Part shown: in pieces, positions 29,899-38,191 of the stretch
Numbering within the stretch: position 1 is the stretch's first letter
How the letters are laid out: the number at the start of each line of letters is the position of its first letter
From: Bacteroides sp. AN502(2024)
GTDB lineage: Bacteria; Bacteroidota; Bacteroidia; Bacteroidales; Bacteroidaceae
Length of the DNA: 64,000 bases
Assembly (NCBI RefSeq): GCF_041227145.1
Contig: NZ_JBGFSP010000011.1
Location: 62,001 to 126,000, forward strand
Direction: 5' to 3'
The notes under the pieces: generated by a model
The model's input: only the letters and a program-made list of their open reading frames with translations
The model's database searches: none
Told to the model about the DNA's origin: nothing
Program-made: the position numbers and the translations under genes

Positions 29899-30064
29899 TT
29901 GTGTTATACTAAAGAATAACTGTGAGGAGAGTAGGTATTTATCTAATCTCCTTCGTATATATAAACAAACCGGTTGACAAATAAGATAAAGGTGAAAAGA
30001 ACTTGTTTTCAGGAGTAACAAGTAAGTCTTCTATTAAGTATTGAATGAATTGATAGCTGAATAT

Positions 30065-31711
30065 ATGCGTAAAAAATTGTTTTTAGCAGGAATGATGGCT
30101 TGCTGTTCATTGGCAGGTGCACAAGATATTTCTCAAACTTGGGTGGCTGATAAAGGGAATGGAACCTATCGGAACCCGGTTCTTCATGCCGATTATTCGG
30201 ATCCGGATGTCTGTGCGGACGGAGATGATTTCTATATGACGGCATCCAGTTTTAATTGTATTCCGGGGATTCCTATTCTTCATTCCAACGATTTGGTGAA
30301 CTGGTCGCTGGTGAATTATGCACTACCGGTGCAGGAGCCGAAAGAATTTTTCGATAAGGCACAGCACGGTAAGGGAGTATGGGCGCCTTCTATCCGTTTC
30401 CATAACGGGGAATTTTATATCTACTGGGGTGATCCGGATTACGGAATCTACATGATAAAGACAAAAGACCCGAAAGGAAAATGGAGCAAGCCGGTATTGG
30501 TAAAGGCCGGAAAAGGAATGATTGACTCGACACCGCTTTGGGATGAAGACGGTAAGGTGTATCTTGTATATGCATACGCTGCCAGTCGCAGTGGAGTAAA
30601 TAGTATTGCCGCGATTTGCGAGTTGAATGTTGAAGGTACGGAAGCTGTTTCCGATCCGGTGATGGTGTTTGACGGAAATGATGGCAAGAACCATACGATA
30701 GAAGGACCGAAGCTTTACAAACGCAACGGATACTACTACATTTTTGCTCCGGCAGGCGGGGTGGCTACCGGTTGGCAGCTGGTTCTTCGTTCAAAGAATA
30801 TCTACGGTCCTTACGAATCGAAGATTGTCATGGTACAAGGAAAGACAACTATCAACGGTCCCCATCAGGGCGGTTGGGTAGATACGAATACGGGAGAATC
30901 CTGGTTCATTCATTTTCAGGATAAAGGAGCTTACGGGCGTGTGATTCATCTGAATCCGATGACTTGGGTAAATGATTGGCCCGTAATCGGAGTAGATAAA
31001 GATAAAGACGGTTGCGGTGAACCGGTAACAACCTATAAGAAGCCAAATGTCGGAAAAAGTTATCCGATAGCTACTCCGCCGGAGAGTGATGAGTTCAACA
31101 CCCGGCATTTGGGACTACAGTGGCAATGGCATGCTAATAAAAAAGAGACTTACGTGTTCACTACCGACTTAGGATATATCCGTTTGTATGCAGGCAACCT
31201 TTCAAAAGAATTCGTGAACTTCTGGGAAGTGCCTAATCTGTTGATGCAGAAGTTTCCGGCTGAAGAGTTTACAGCTACTACCAAATTGACTTTTACTGCC
31301 AAACAGGATGGTGAACAGGCAGGACTGATCGTGATGGGATGGGATTACAGTTATCTTTCTATTCGTAAGGCGGGAGATAAATTCATTCTGCAACAGGCAA
31401 TCTGTAAAGATGCGGAACAGCATACTCCCGAACAGATAAAAGAATTGGCAAACCTTCCGGTGGAACATCTGAAGATGCCGGGAGTAGCAGATAATGAATG
31501 GCAAACAGTTTACTTGCAAGTAAAGGTTCGTAAAGGAGCTGTTTGTACATTCGCTTATAGTCTGGACGGAAAGGAATATACGACAGTGGGAGAGTCTTTC
31601 ACAGCCCGACAAGGCAAATGGATAGGAGCCAAAGTGGGAGTATTCTGCGTGACTCCGAATGAAGGTAATCGCGGATGGGCAGATATAGACTGGTTCCGGG
31701 TGACTAAATAA
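30065..31711 (+). CDS. GH43 family glycosidase with C-terminal beta-sandwich
   Basis: A 548-residue secreted enzyme from the ATG at 30065, where the signal peptide (MRKKLFLAGMMACCSLAGAQ) begins. The five-blade propeller carries the GH43 triad: YSDPD (Asp46), IDSTP (Asp154) and IEGPK (Glu213). From about residue 345 a beta-sandwich follows, as in beta-xylosidase-type members. GH43 enzymes remove xylose, arabinose or galactose by inversion. All catalytic residues are intact. The call is firm, the sugar is not. Confidence 0.92.
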   Translation: MRKKLFLAGMMACCSLAGAQDISQTWVADKGNGTYRNPVLHADYSDPDVCADGDDFYMTASSFNCIPGIPILHSNDLVNWSLVNYALPVQEPKEFFDKAQHGKGVWAPSIRFHNGEFYIYWGDPDYGIYMIKTKDPKGKWSKPVLVKAGKGMIDSTPLWDEDGKVYLVYAYAASRSGVNSIAAICELNVEGTEAVSDPVMVFDGNDGKNHTIEGPKLYKRNGYYYIFAPAGGVATGWQLVLRSKNIYGPYESKIVMVQGKTTINGPHQGGWVDTNTGESWFIHFQDKGAYGRVIHLNPMTWVNDWPVIGVDKDKDGCGEPVTTYKKPNVGKSYPIATPPESDEFNTRHLGLQWQWHANKKETYVFTTDLGYIRLYAGNLSKEFVNFWEVPNLLMQKFPAEEFTATTKLTFTAKQDGEQAGLIVMGWDYSYLSIRKAGDKFILQQAICKDAEQHTPEQIKELANLPVEHLKMPGVADNEWQTVYLQVKVRKGAVCTFAYSLDGKEYTTVGESFTARQGKWIGAKVGVFCVTPNEGNRGWADIDWFRVTK

Positions 31712-31800
31712 GTAGTGTATGACTAAGTAATGGATGAATGGCCAAGTAATCGACAAAGAGAAATAAAGAATAAGAATTAACACGAATATAGTAAACGAAG

Positions 31801-33021
31801 ATGAAAAAGATGGTAATAGGTATGGCTGTGATGGTCGTTTTTTGTACGTGTACCCACAAGCCTTCCGGTACATTGGATGTGAATCAGGCATTGGATTACT
31901 GCGCGGAACAGACACTGCGTACACTTACGGAGTTGAAAACAGATTCCGGAATTAACTATACGATGATGCCGCGTAATATCATGGCTGACGAACATCACTG
32001 GAACTGCCGCAAGGCAACGAAAGAAGAGTGGTGTGCCGGTTTCTGGCCGGGGGTACTTTGGTATGATTACGAATATACACGGGATACACGTATTTTGGAA
32101 GAAGCCAAGAGATTCACGAGCTCATTGGAGTTTCTTTCTCAAATTCCCGCCTATGACCATGACTTGGGATTCCTCGTGTTTTGCAGTTATGGAAATGGGT
32201 ATCGTTTGACAAAGAATCCGGCTTATAAGAAAGTGATTCTGGATACTGCCGATTCTTTGTCTACTCTGTTTAATCCGGTAGTGGGAACCATACTTTCATG
32301 GCCTCGTGAAGTGGAACCTCGCAACTGGCCCCACAACACAATCATGGATAATATGATTAACCTTGAAATGTTGTTCTGGGCGGCGAAGAATGGTGGCAAT
32401 CCTTATTTGTATGATATGGCCGTTTCTCATGCCGACAAAACAATGAAATGTCATTTCCGCCCTGATTATACTTCTTACCATGTAGCAGTATATGATACCA
32501 TTACAGGGAACCTGATAAAAGGGGTGACTCATCAGGGCTATGCCGACAGCACCATGTGGGCACGCGGACAAGCATGGGCAATCTATGGATACACAGTAGT
32601 CTATCGTGAAACGAAAGATCCTAAGTATCTTGATTTCGTGCAGAAGGTGACAGATGTTTATCTCGAACGTCTGCCCGAAGACAAAGTTCCTTATTGGGAT
32701 TTCAGTGCCCCGGGAATACCGGATGCTCCCCGGGACGCCTCGGCTGCGGTAGTGGTGGCCTCTGCTTTACTCGAATTATCTACCTATCTTCCGAATGCTA
32801 CGGGCAAACGTTACAGAGATGCTGCGGTGGAGATGCTGACGAATCTGAGTTCTGACAGTTATCAGAGTGGTAAAAGTAAACCGTCATTCCTGTTGCACAG
32901 TGTAGGACATTGGCCTGCTCATTCCGAGATAGATGCTTCTATTATTTATGCAGACTATTATTATATCGAAGCATTGTTGAGATTAAAACGTTTGCAGGAA
33001 GGACACGGAGTATTAGGATAG
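31801..33021 (+). CDS. GH88 unsaturated uronyl hydrolase, lipoprotein
   Basis: A 406-residue lipoprotein, lipobox FCTC (Cys17). The alpha6/alpha6 barrel has the two conserved Asp residues: HDLGF (Asp121) and NTIMDNMINLEMLFW (Asp183), plus WARGQAWAIYGY and RDASAAVVVASALLEL. GH88 hydrolyses the unsaturated uronic acid that lyases leave at the non-reducing end. Last gene of the PUL; its presence is the best argument that the substrate contains uronic acid cut by beta-elimination. Confidence 0.93.
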   Translation: MKKMVIGMAVMVVFCTCTHKPSGTLDVNQALDYCAEQTLRTLTELKTDSGINYTMMPRNIMADEHHWNCRKATKEEWCAGFWPGVLWYDYEYTRDTRILEEAKRFTSSLEFLSQIPAYDHDLGFLVFCSYGNGYRLTKNPAYKKVILDTADSLSTLFNPVVGTILSWPREVEPRNWPHNTIMDNMINLEMLFWAAKNGGNPYLYDMAVSHADKTMKCHFRPDYTSYHVAVYDTITGNLIKGVTHQGYADSTMWARGQAWAIYGYTVVYRETKDPKYLDFVQKVTDVYLERLPEDKVPYWDFSAPGIPDAPRDASAAVVVASALLELSTYLPNATGKRYRDAAVEMLTNLSSDSYQSGKSKPSFLLHSVGHWPAHSEIDASIIYADYYYIEALLRLKRLQEGHGVLG

Positions 33022-33042
33022 CAAGCTTTTCAGACACAAATA

Positions 33043-33090
33043 ACGCGGATAACATAGATCTGATAAATGATAGATCCGTGTTTTCCGCGT
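33043..33090. repeat. Imperfect palindrome between converging genes
   Basis: A 19-nt arm starting ACGCGGATAACA matches the reverse complement of the arm ending TTCCGCGT at 16 of 19 positions, with a 10-nt loop. It lies between the end of the PUL and the M48 gene, so it may end transcription from both sides. Its ACGCGGAT-type words resemble intergenic repeats I associate with Bacteroides genomes. Confidence 0.55.
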
Positions 33091-33119
33091 CATCCGTATC
33101 CGAAGGATTCTCTTGCTTG

Positions 33120-33902
33120 TTATTTAGCGTAGGTTGCAGCCTTTGCTTTGGCGCGCTCGATACGTTTCACCGTATCCGGGTGTGACGAGAACATCTTCTG
33201 CAGATAAGAAGCCTGTGGAGCATCTTTTGACAGTTCGGACAGTTTAGTCAGTGAGTTAGCCATCGCATAGGGATCGATGCCATGCTTTACACAGAACTCT
33301 ACACCGTAATCATCTGCTTCACTTTCCTGCTTCTGCGAATATTGCGCACCGGCAAGAGCTTCCGCCATGGCTCCCAGCTCAGAATCAGTCAGCTTGGCTA
33401 CTTTATTGCTGGTGGCGCCTGCCGCATTCTTTACAGCTGAGCGGAGATAAGCATTCTTCATGGCATCTTTGGAGTCCGTGTGAATAACGTGACCGATTTC
33501 ATGTCCTACCACAGCCATTACTTCTTCATCCGTCATAACATCCATCAGACCGGCACAGATACGTACACTGCCATCACCGCAGGCAAAGGCGTTTACGTCT
33601 ACCACTTCGTATACACCGAAGTTAAGCTTCAGTCCGTCTACTTCTTTGATATGTCCGGTCAGCTTCTCCAGACGTTTGCCGTATTCGGAATCAGGTTTAG
33701 TTAAAGGATTATGAGCATCCATCCATTCCATATATTCCTTGCTCATGTTAACAATGTCCACATCGGATAAAGTAACGGCCGATACTACGTCTTTACCGGC
33801 TTGTAACACTTTTCCCAGATTAATCTTCTTGCCGAATTGTGCAGAAGCTGTCATTCCCATGCCCAACAATACGAAGGCAATCATAACAATTTTTCTTTTC
33901 AT
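33120..33902 (-). CDS. M48 family zinc metalloprotease
   Basis: A 260-residue secreted protein with a signal peptide (GMGMTASAQ). Zinc motif VVGHEIGHVIH (His134, Glu135, His138) and the third ligand region QESEADDYGV. The C-terminal MFSSHPDTVKRIERAKA is typical of short periplasmic M48 proteins related to BepA/LoiP, which process or degrade envelope proteins. Single gene. Substrates unknown. Confidence 0.92.
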   Translation of the reverse strand: MKRKIVMIAFVLLGMGMTASAQFGKKINLGKVLQAGKDVVSAVTLSDVDIVNMSKEYMEWMDAHNPLTKPDSEYGKRLEKLTGHIKEVDGLKLNFGVYEVVDVNAFACGDGSVRICAGLMDVMTDEEVMAVVGHEIGHVIHTDSKDAMKNAYLRSAVKNAAGATSNKVAKLTDSELGAMAEALAGAQYSQKQESEADDYGVEFCVKHGIDPYAMANSLTKLSELSKDAPQASYLQKMFSSHPDTVKRIERAKAKAATYAK

Positions 33903-34094
33903 ACTTTTCTATAGTTTGATATTTTTATGTGTCAACAGTTTTTTATCCGATTGCAAATTATTACTGCGAAAGTACGAAAAAAGTACTAAAGAATGATACC
34001 TTCCATCAATAAAAATAGAATCACTTCTTGTTGGGACCGTTTTATTTCTTGATAAAGTTGGCCGGATTCTATTTCACATTTCATTTTTATCTCT

Positions 34095-34102
34095 TATTTT
34101 TG
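34095..34102 (+). promoter_or_regulatory. -7 box for the DUF2007 gene
   Basis: TATTTTTG matches TAnnTTTG; the ATG is 23 nt downstream at 34126. Confidence 0.45.
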
Positions 34103-34125
34103 TGGAAAATTAAAACATATTGCTT

Positions 34126-34560
34126 ATGAAGACCGTAAAATTGATAACTTGTAATGATGCAATGAGAGCGCATATCCTTCAAGGAGCATTGGAGAATGAA
34201 GGCATTGAGTCTATTCTGCATAACGAGCATTTTTCTACTTTGTATAAAAGCTATGCGAGCAGCATTTCAGGGGTAGATATATTGGTGGCAGAGGAAGAGT
34301 ATGATAAAGCTGTTCAAGTGTTGAGGGATAACGATAGCTGGCCGGAGGAGTTGACGCTTTGTCCGTACTGCGGTTCATCGGATATCCGGTTGATTTTGAG
34401 AAAAGGAAAGAGATGGCGTGCGATGGGAGCTGCTATCCTTTCGGCATTGGCGGTTGCTCCTCCGGGAGACAACCATTGGATCTACACCTGTAAACAGTGT
34501 CGTGAAAACTTTGAAATGCCGGTTTCTAAATTTGATCCTTCGGCAGTGGCAAAGGAATAA
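34126..34560 (+). CDS. DUF2007 domain protein with zinc ribbon
   Basis: A 144-residue cytoplasmic protein from the ATG at 34126. Residues 1-70 match DUF2007 (a short ACT-like fold: AMRAHILQGALENEGIESILHNEHFS, then GVDILVAEEEYDKAVQVL). The C-terminus has two Cys pairs, CPYCGSSD and CKQCREN, that can bind one zinc. DUF2007 is called a putative signal-transducing protein but no role is established. It is 25 bp from the esterase gene downstream, so they are probably cotranscribed. Confidence 0.82.
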   Translation: MKTVKLITCNDAMRAHILQGALENEGIESILHNEHFSTLYKSYASSISGVDILVAEEEYDKAVQVLRDNDSWPEELTLCPYCGSSDIRLILRKGKRWRAMGAAILSALAVAPPGDNHWIYTCKQCRENFEMPVSKFDPSAVAKE

Positions 34561-34585
34561 TTATATCTAACTATATAACAACATA

Positions 34586-35404
34586 ATGAAAAAGAAAAAA
34601 CTTTTATTAATTGCTCTTCTTTTACTTCTGGTGGCTCCCTCTTTTGCTGCCAAAGTAGATACCTTATTAGTTGAAAGTGCTTCCATGGATAAGGAAGTGC
34701 AAGTGGTGGTGGTAGCGCCGGATGTTGCGTTGGGAAAGAAGGCGGTTGCTTGCCCCGTCATTTATTTGTTGCACGGTTACGGTGGGAACGCTAAAGCATG
34801 GATAGGTATTAAACCGAATCTTCCTCAAATTGCAGACGAGAAAGGAATCATATTCGTTTGTCCCGACGGAAAGAATAGTTGGTACTGGGATAGTCCGCTC
34901 AATCCGTTTTATCGTTATGAAACTTTTATTTCATCGGAATTGGTGAAGTATATCGACGAGCATTACAAGACGATTGCCGACAGGAAAGGACGTGCCATCA
35001 CCGGATTGAGCATGGGTGGACACGGGGCCATGTGGAACGCTATCCGTCATAAAGATGTATTTGGTGCTGTGGGAACTACCAGTGGCGGGATGGACATTCG
35101 ACCGTTTCCGCAGAACTGGGAGATGGCGAAGCAGTTGGGCGAATTTGCCGCTAACAAGAAGGTATGGGATGAACATACGGTCATCAACCAGATTGATAAA
35201 ATAAAAAATGGGGATTTGGCAATGATCATCGACTGTGGTGAAGCGGACTTCTTCCTGAACGTGAACAAGGATTTACACAACCGTCTGTTGGCGCGAAAGA
35301 TTGATCACGACTTTATCACTCGTCCGGGTGGGCATACAGGAAAGTACTGGAACAATTCCATTGATTATCAAATCCTGTTCTTTGATAAGTTTTTTCAGAA
35401 ATAA
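34586..35404 (+). CDS. Secreted alpha/beta-hydrolase esterase (esterase D / tributyrin type)
   Basis: A 272-residue protein with a signal peptide (VAPSFAAK). Fold markers: YLLHGYGGNAKAW (oxyanion), GLSMGGHGAMW (nucleophile Ser), DCGEADFF (Asp) and PGGHTGKYW (His). The family includes feruloyl and acetyl esterases and S-formylglutathione-hydrolase relatives. Catalytic triad complete. Substrate not determined. Confidence 0.9.
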   Translation: MKKKKLLLIALLLLLVAPSFAAKVDTLLVESASMDKEVQVVVVAPDVALGKKAVACPVIYLLHGYGGNAKAWIGIKPNLPQIADEKGIIFVCPDGKNSWYWDSPLNPFYRYETFISSELVKYIDEHYKTIADRKGRAITGLSMGGHGAMWNAIRHKDVFGAVGTTSGGMDIRPFPQNWEMAKQLGEFAANKKVWDEHTVINQIDKIKNGDLAMIIDCGEADFFLNVNKDLHNRLLARKIDHDFITRPGGHTGKYWNNSIDYQILFFDKFFQK

Positions 35405-35439
35405 ACCGGAGAATACTTGACTTTGGCTTTTCAATGTCG

Positions 35440-35447
35440 TATCTTTG
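35440..35447 (+). promoter_or_regulatory. Promoter of a short transcript
   Basis: TATCTTTG is a full -7 match, with CTTG 20 nt upstream as a possible -33. No reading frame follows before the terminator at 35491. Confidence 0.6.
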
Positions 35448-35453
35448 TACATA

Positions 35454-35519
35454 GAATCATAAAATAGATTGAGGTTAAACTACGATAGAAGGAGGAAGTG
35501 AAAGCTTTCTCCTTTTTTT
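35454..35519 (+). ncRNA. Candidate small RNA of about 65 nt
   Basis: A complete promoter box lies about 7 nt upstream and a strong intrinsic terminator (35491-35519) ends the unit. No start codon with a meaningful frame lies between. The expected product is a short AT-rich 5' part and a GC-stemmed 3' hairpin with a U tail, as in many bacterial sRNAs. Alternatively the promoter may be inactive and the hairpin may simply terminate the esterase operon. Confidence 0.4.
35491..35519 (+). terminator. Intrinsic terminator downstream of the esterase / candidate sRNA
   Basis: GGAGGAAG pairs with CTTTCTCC (one G-U) and is followed by seven T residues. Confidence 0.8.
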
Positions 35520-35639
35520 GTTGCATGCTGCAGTGACGGAGGACCTTATTCCCGTTTGTAGCGGTAGTAAGCCGGTATATAAAGAAGTTTTAGTGACCGG
35601 GGGATGGTAAATCGCAGGCTTTATCAAGGTAAATCATAC

Positions 35640-35705
35640 GCTCTGTTTGGTGTAAAGCGATGCTCTGTTTGGTATAAACCGACGCTTTGTTTGGAAGATA
35701 CGGAA
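35640..35705. repeat. Three imperfect 22-bp tandem repeats in the gap 35405-35758
   Basis: GCTCTGTTTGG, GCTCTGTTTGG and GCTTTGTTTGG start at 35640, 35662 and 35684, an exact 22-bp period with diverged second halves. The gap also holds the candidate sRNA; nothing else was seen. Confidence 0.65.
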
Positions 35706-35758
35706 TAAGGCCGCTGTTCTGTTAATAATGCGTAAATCTGCTCTTGACAAATATGAAT

Positions 35759-36559
35759 CTATTCGATAGTGATTGAGATGTTGCGTAAGTTGGGATAATA
35801 AGTATCGAAACTCTTGCCTTGATAGAATGTCTGGCTCTTTATATGTGTTGGAATTCCTTTATCATCGAATTGATAGGTATAGTCGGTATATTCATCATCA
35901 TTCCCTTCGGGGCTGGTATGTGCAGTGAGATGGCGGGGAGATTTGCCCAATAATCCGGCATAAACGGCTTCTATATGAAGAGTGACGGGGTGAGTATCCA
36001 ACAAACCCAGGCAAGGTATGTAATATTCGTAATTCTCGTTTTCGTCCGGTTCGTAGTGGATAGTGTTGCTTATTCCGTTTAAAGATGAAGTGACGGACGT
36101 CAAATCTCCGTCATCGTAAGTGAACGTCGTGATAGAATATGGTTTGTTTTCAATCGTTTCATTTAGTTGAATCAAATAGTCTTCAGCGGAGTAGGAAAAT
36201 AGATATTCACGCTTTTGGGAAGCGGTACTATACATACATCGGGTGGCGTAACCTTTGTCATTTAATATATAGGACAGGGTGATTCCTTCTGTTAGTACGT
36301 CCACTTTATGGTCGGAATAGGTAAGGCTTGCTTCATAATTGATTTCGCTTTCTAAGGCTTTCTGGTTGACACTGTGCTGTATCAGTTGCTGTCGGTCGAA
36401 AAGAAATGTCTCTGTTTTATATACAGGATATGAGTCATTTATGATGGTTTCATGGAAGACAATACTCCATCGGTTGTCTTCTATATGATGCTCATCATCA
36501 GGCTCTTCAGAACAACCCAGGAGTAAAGCTGTAATGAATAGAAAAAAGATTTTTTTCAT
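35759..36559 (-). CDS. DUF4595-like lipoprotein
   Basis: A 266-residue lipoprotein, lipobox LLGC. The body consists of repeated beta strands with tyrosine-rich YD-type turns (TFTYDDGDLTSV, YTYQFDDKGIPTHI), like Bacteroides DUF4595 proteins of unknown function. It lies 6 bp after the S41-like gene on the same strand, so the two are almost certainly one operon and may act together at the envelope. Confidence 0.7.
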   Translation of the reverse strand: MKKIFFLFITALLLGCSEEPDDEHHIEDNRWSIVFHETIINDSYPVYKTETFLFDRQQLIQHSVNQKALESEINYEASLTYSDHKVDVLTEGITLSYILNDKGYATRCMYSTASQKREYLFSYSAEDYLIQLNETIENKPYSITTFTYDDGDLTSVTSSLNGISNTIHYEPDENENYEYYIPCLGLLDTHPVTLHIEAVYAGLLGKSPRHLTAHTSPEGNDDEYTDYTYQFDDKGIPTHIKSQTFYQGKSFDTYYPNLRNISITIE

Positions 36560-36565
36560 TTCGCC

Positions 36566-38017
36566 TTATTGGATTCTTAGTCCGTTGCCGCCCGTATATC
36601 GTCGGCTTGCGGGACTTATTACATTTTTCTCTATCTTGAATTGTTCCTTTGCTTTATCTTCCGTATCTTCATTAGTGGTCGGCGGATAAGTACCGTCGAT
36701 TACTCCGAGAGCTATTTTCAGTAGTCTTTCATTCGGGTCACCGAACGGCAGGAATTCACTGTAATTGGCAACTCCGTCAATCGTTGTTTCACTGACCTTA
36801 AAATTATTATTAGGTGCGATAGCCCCCCAATTGTCACGCGTGGAATTATAGACTGTACAGACTACGGGATTCACAGACCATAGAAATTCTTCATTGATAA
36901 ATTGCTCTGTTGCTACGGTTTGCCCTTTGGTGGTACTACCAATGGCAATGACAGGATAAGAATCTTCCAAAAAAAGACTTCTGATTAACATTTCCGGCGC
37001 TCCCGCCGTTGTCCCGCTGGTGATTACAAATAGACCGGGTAGGTTTAGATTAACCCCTGTCTTTAGTACTTGGGGATCAAAGTTTATTGTTGTATTCTTA
37101 TCCCTGTTCTTGTCATTGTATTCCAGATAAGCCATCGGTTTGTTTAATCGCTCGCCCGAAGTTAAGATGGTGCCTAATAGCTGAACGCAATCCAATGAAC
37201 CGCCTGCATTGTATCGTAAGTCGAGTACGACATAGTCCTGCACACCTGCCGCTAAGAATTCCTGTGAGACTTTACGCAGTTCGTCATTGTATTTTTCCGG
37301 ATCTGCTTTTGTCCCTGCCGTAAAGCTATTGTACATAATGTAACCGACTTTCTTGCCGTCATCCAGTGTTAATATCTTAGTTTGATGTACCGGATTATCT
37401 TCGACAATTCGTGCGGCGGGTAAATCCAGCGTCCTGTTATCCGGTACTACCTTATACTGATATGCTGTTTCTCCACCTTCTTCTCCCTCTTCCGGTTCGA
37501 CAGGAACTTTTTTCCATACTCCCATCACTAAATCCCGGGCTTCTGTTCCTTGCAGCAGTTGCGTTTCATATCTCTTGCTGATATAGGAGGTGTCCACTTT
37601 CATAATCCAGTCGCCGCGCATCAGTCCGGCTTCTGCCGCCGGTGAACCGGGAATTACATAAGTAATCAATGCATTGTAGGCCGTATCAATATCTACGCTT
37701 CGGACAAGTGAATAGTCAAATCCGTAGGTAGGCAGCGGAGTTTCCATCACGGAATCCACAAACGAATAACTGTCGTTGGGGGATTTCACTTTCGACAAGA
37801 ACGAGGCTGGATCCAGAAACAGATTCAAATCATTGTTGTCGGAGGGTAGATCTTGATACCACAGATAGTTCTGCTGCATGATGTCGTACATCCATGAATC
37901 CAATGCGATCTGATGGGCATACTCCGGCCAGCGGTCGACACCACAGGAGAAAAAGCCACTGATAAATGCGATGCTCAGGGCAGGCATGAGGATTATCTTT
38001 CTTACTTTCGTCATCAT
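36566..38017 (-). CDS. S41 (C-terminal processing) peptidase-like lipoprotein, catalytic Ser replaced
   Basis: About 483 residues from the ATG at 38017 (or 38014); the frame opens at 38038 but the promoter box at 38036-38043 excludes that start. Lipobox FFSC. PDZ-like domain with GSPAAEAGLMRGDWIMKVD; S41 core with VVLDLRYNAGGSLDCVQLLG. At the active site, the usual SASASE-type motif reads TAGAPE, so the catalytic Ser position is Gly (codon 37001-37003). The Lys is kept 25 residues on (TTKGQT). It may be a binding pseudo-protease or use another residue. Cotranscribed with the DUF4595-like gene. Confidence 0.85.
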   Translation of the reverse strand: MMTKVRKIILMPALSIAFISGFFSCGVDRWPEYAHQIALDSWMYDIMQQNYLWYQDLPSDNNDLNLFLDPASFLSKVKSPNDSYSFVDSVMETPLPTYGFDYSLVRSVDIDTAYNALITYVIPGSPAAEAGLMRGDWIMKVDTSYISKRYETQLLQGTEARDLVMGVWKKVPVEPEEGEEGGETAYQYKVVPDNRTLDLPAARIVEDNPVHQTKILTLDDGKKVGYIMYNSFTAGTKADPEKYNDELRKVSQEFLAAGVQDYVVLDLRYNAGGSLDCVQLLGTILTSGERLNKPMAYLEYNDKNRDKNTTINFDPQVLKTGVNLNLPGLFVITSGTTAGAPEMLIRSLFLEDSYPVIAIGSTTKGQTVATEQFINEEFLWSVNPVVCTVYNSTRDNWGAIAPNNNFKVSETTIDGVANYSEFLPFGDPNERLLKIALGVIDGTYPPTTNEDTEDKAKEQFKIEKNVISPASRRYTGGNGLRIQ

Positions 38018-38035
38018 AATAAGCTTTTTACTGTG

Positions 38036-38043
38036 CAAATGTA
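38036..38043 (-). promoter_or_regulatory. -7 box for the S41-like operon
   Basis: The reverse strand reads TACATTTG, a full TAnnTTTG match, about 20 nt upstream of the ATG at 38017. Confidence 0.5.
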
Positions 38044-38122
38044 GGAAATACTTTGTTTATCTACCACATTTATGGTATAAAAATGCCTCCAATATGTGGT
38101 TGGTTATTAGAGATTCTTGCTT

Positions 38123-38130
38123 TATCTTTG
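38123..38130 (+). promoter_or_regulatory. -7 box for mnmA
   Basis: TATCTTTG, full match, with TTGG 19 nt upstream. It lies inside the longer frame starting at 38117 and thus supports the mnmA start at 38192. Confidence 0.65.
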
Positions 38131-38191
38131 CAGTCTGGAAGATTTTAATAGGTATTCGCTTAGAACGTTATTAATAGGAAAATCATTATTT

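Noticed and set aside
29722..29919. 65-codon open frame in the gap between GH97 and GH43
   Set aside because: It runs through the ACCTATCACC repeats, has biased Ser/Leu/Tyr content and no ribosome-site or domain evidence.
38117..38191. Upstream start for mnmA
   Set aside because: The -7 box at 38123-38130 lies inside it; MnmA proteins begin at the PP-loop, as from 38192.
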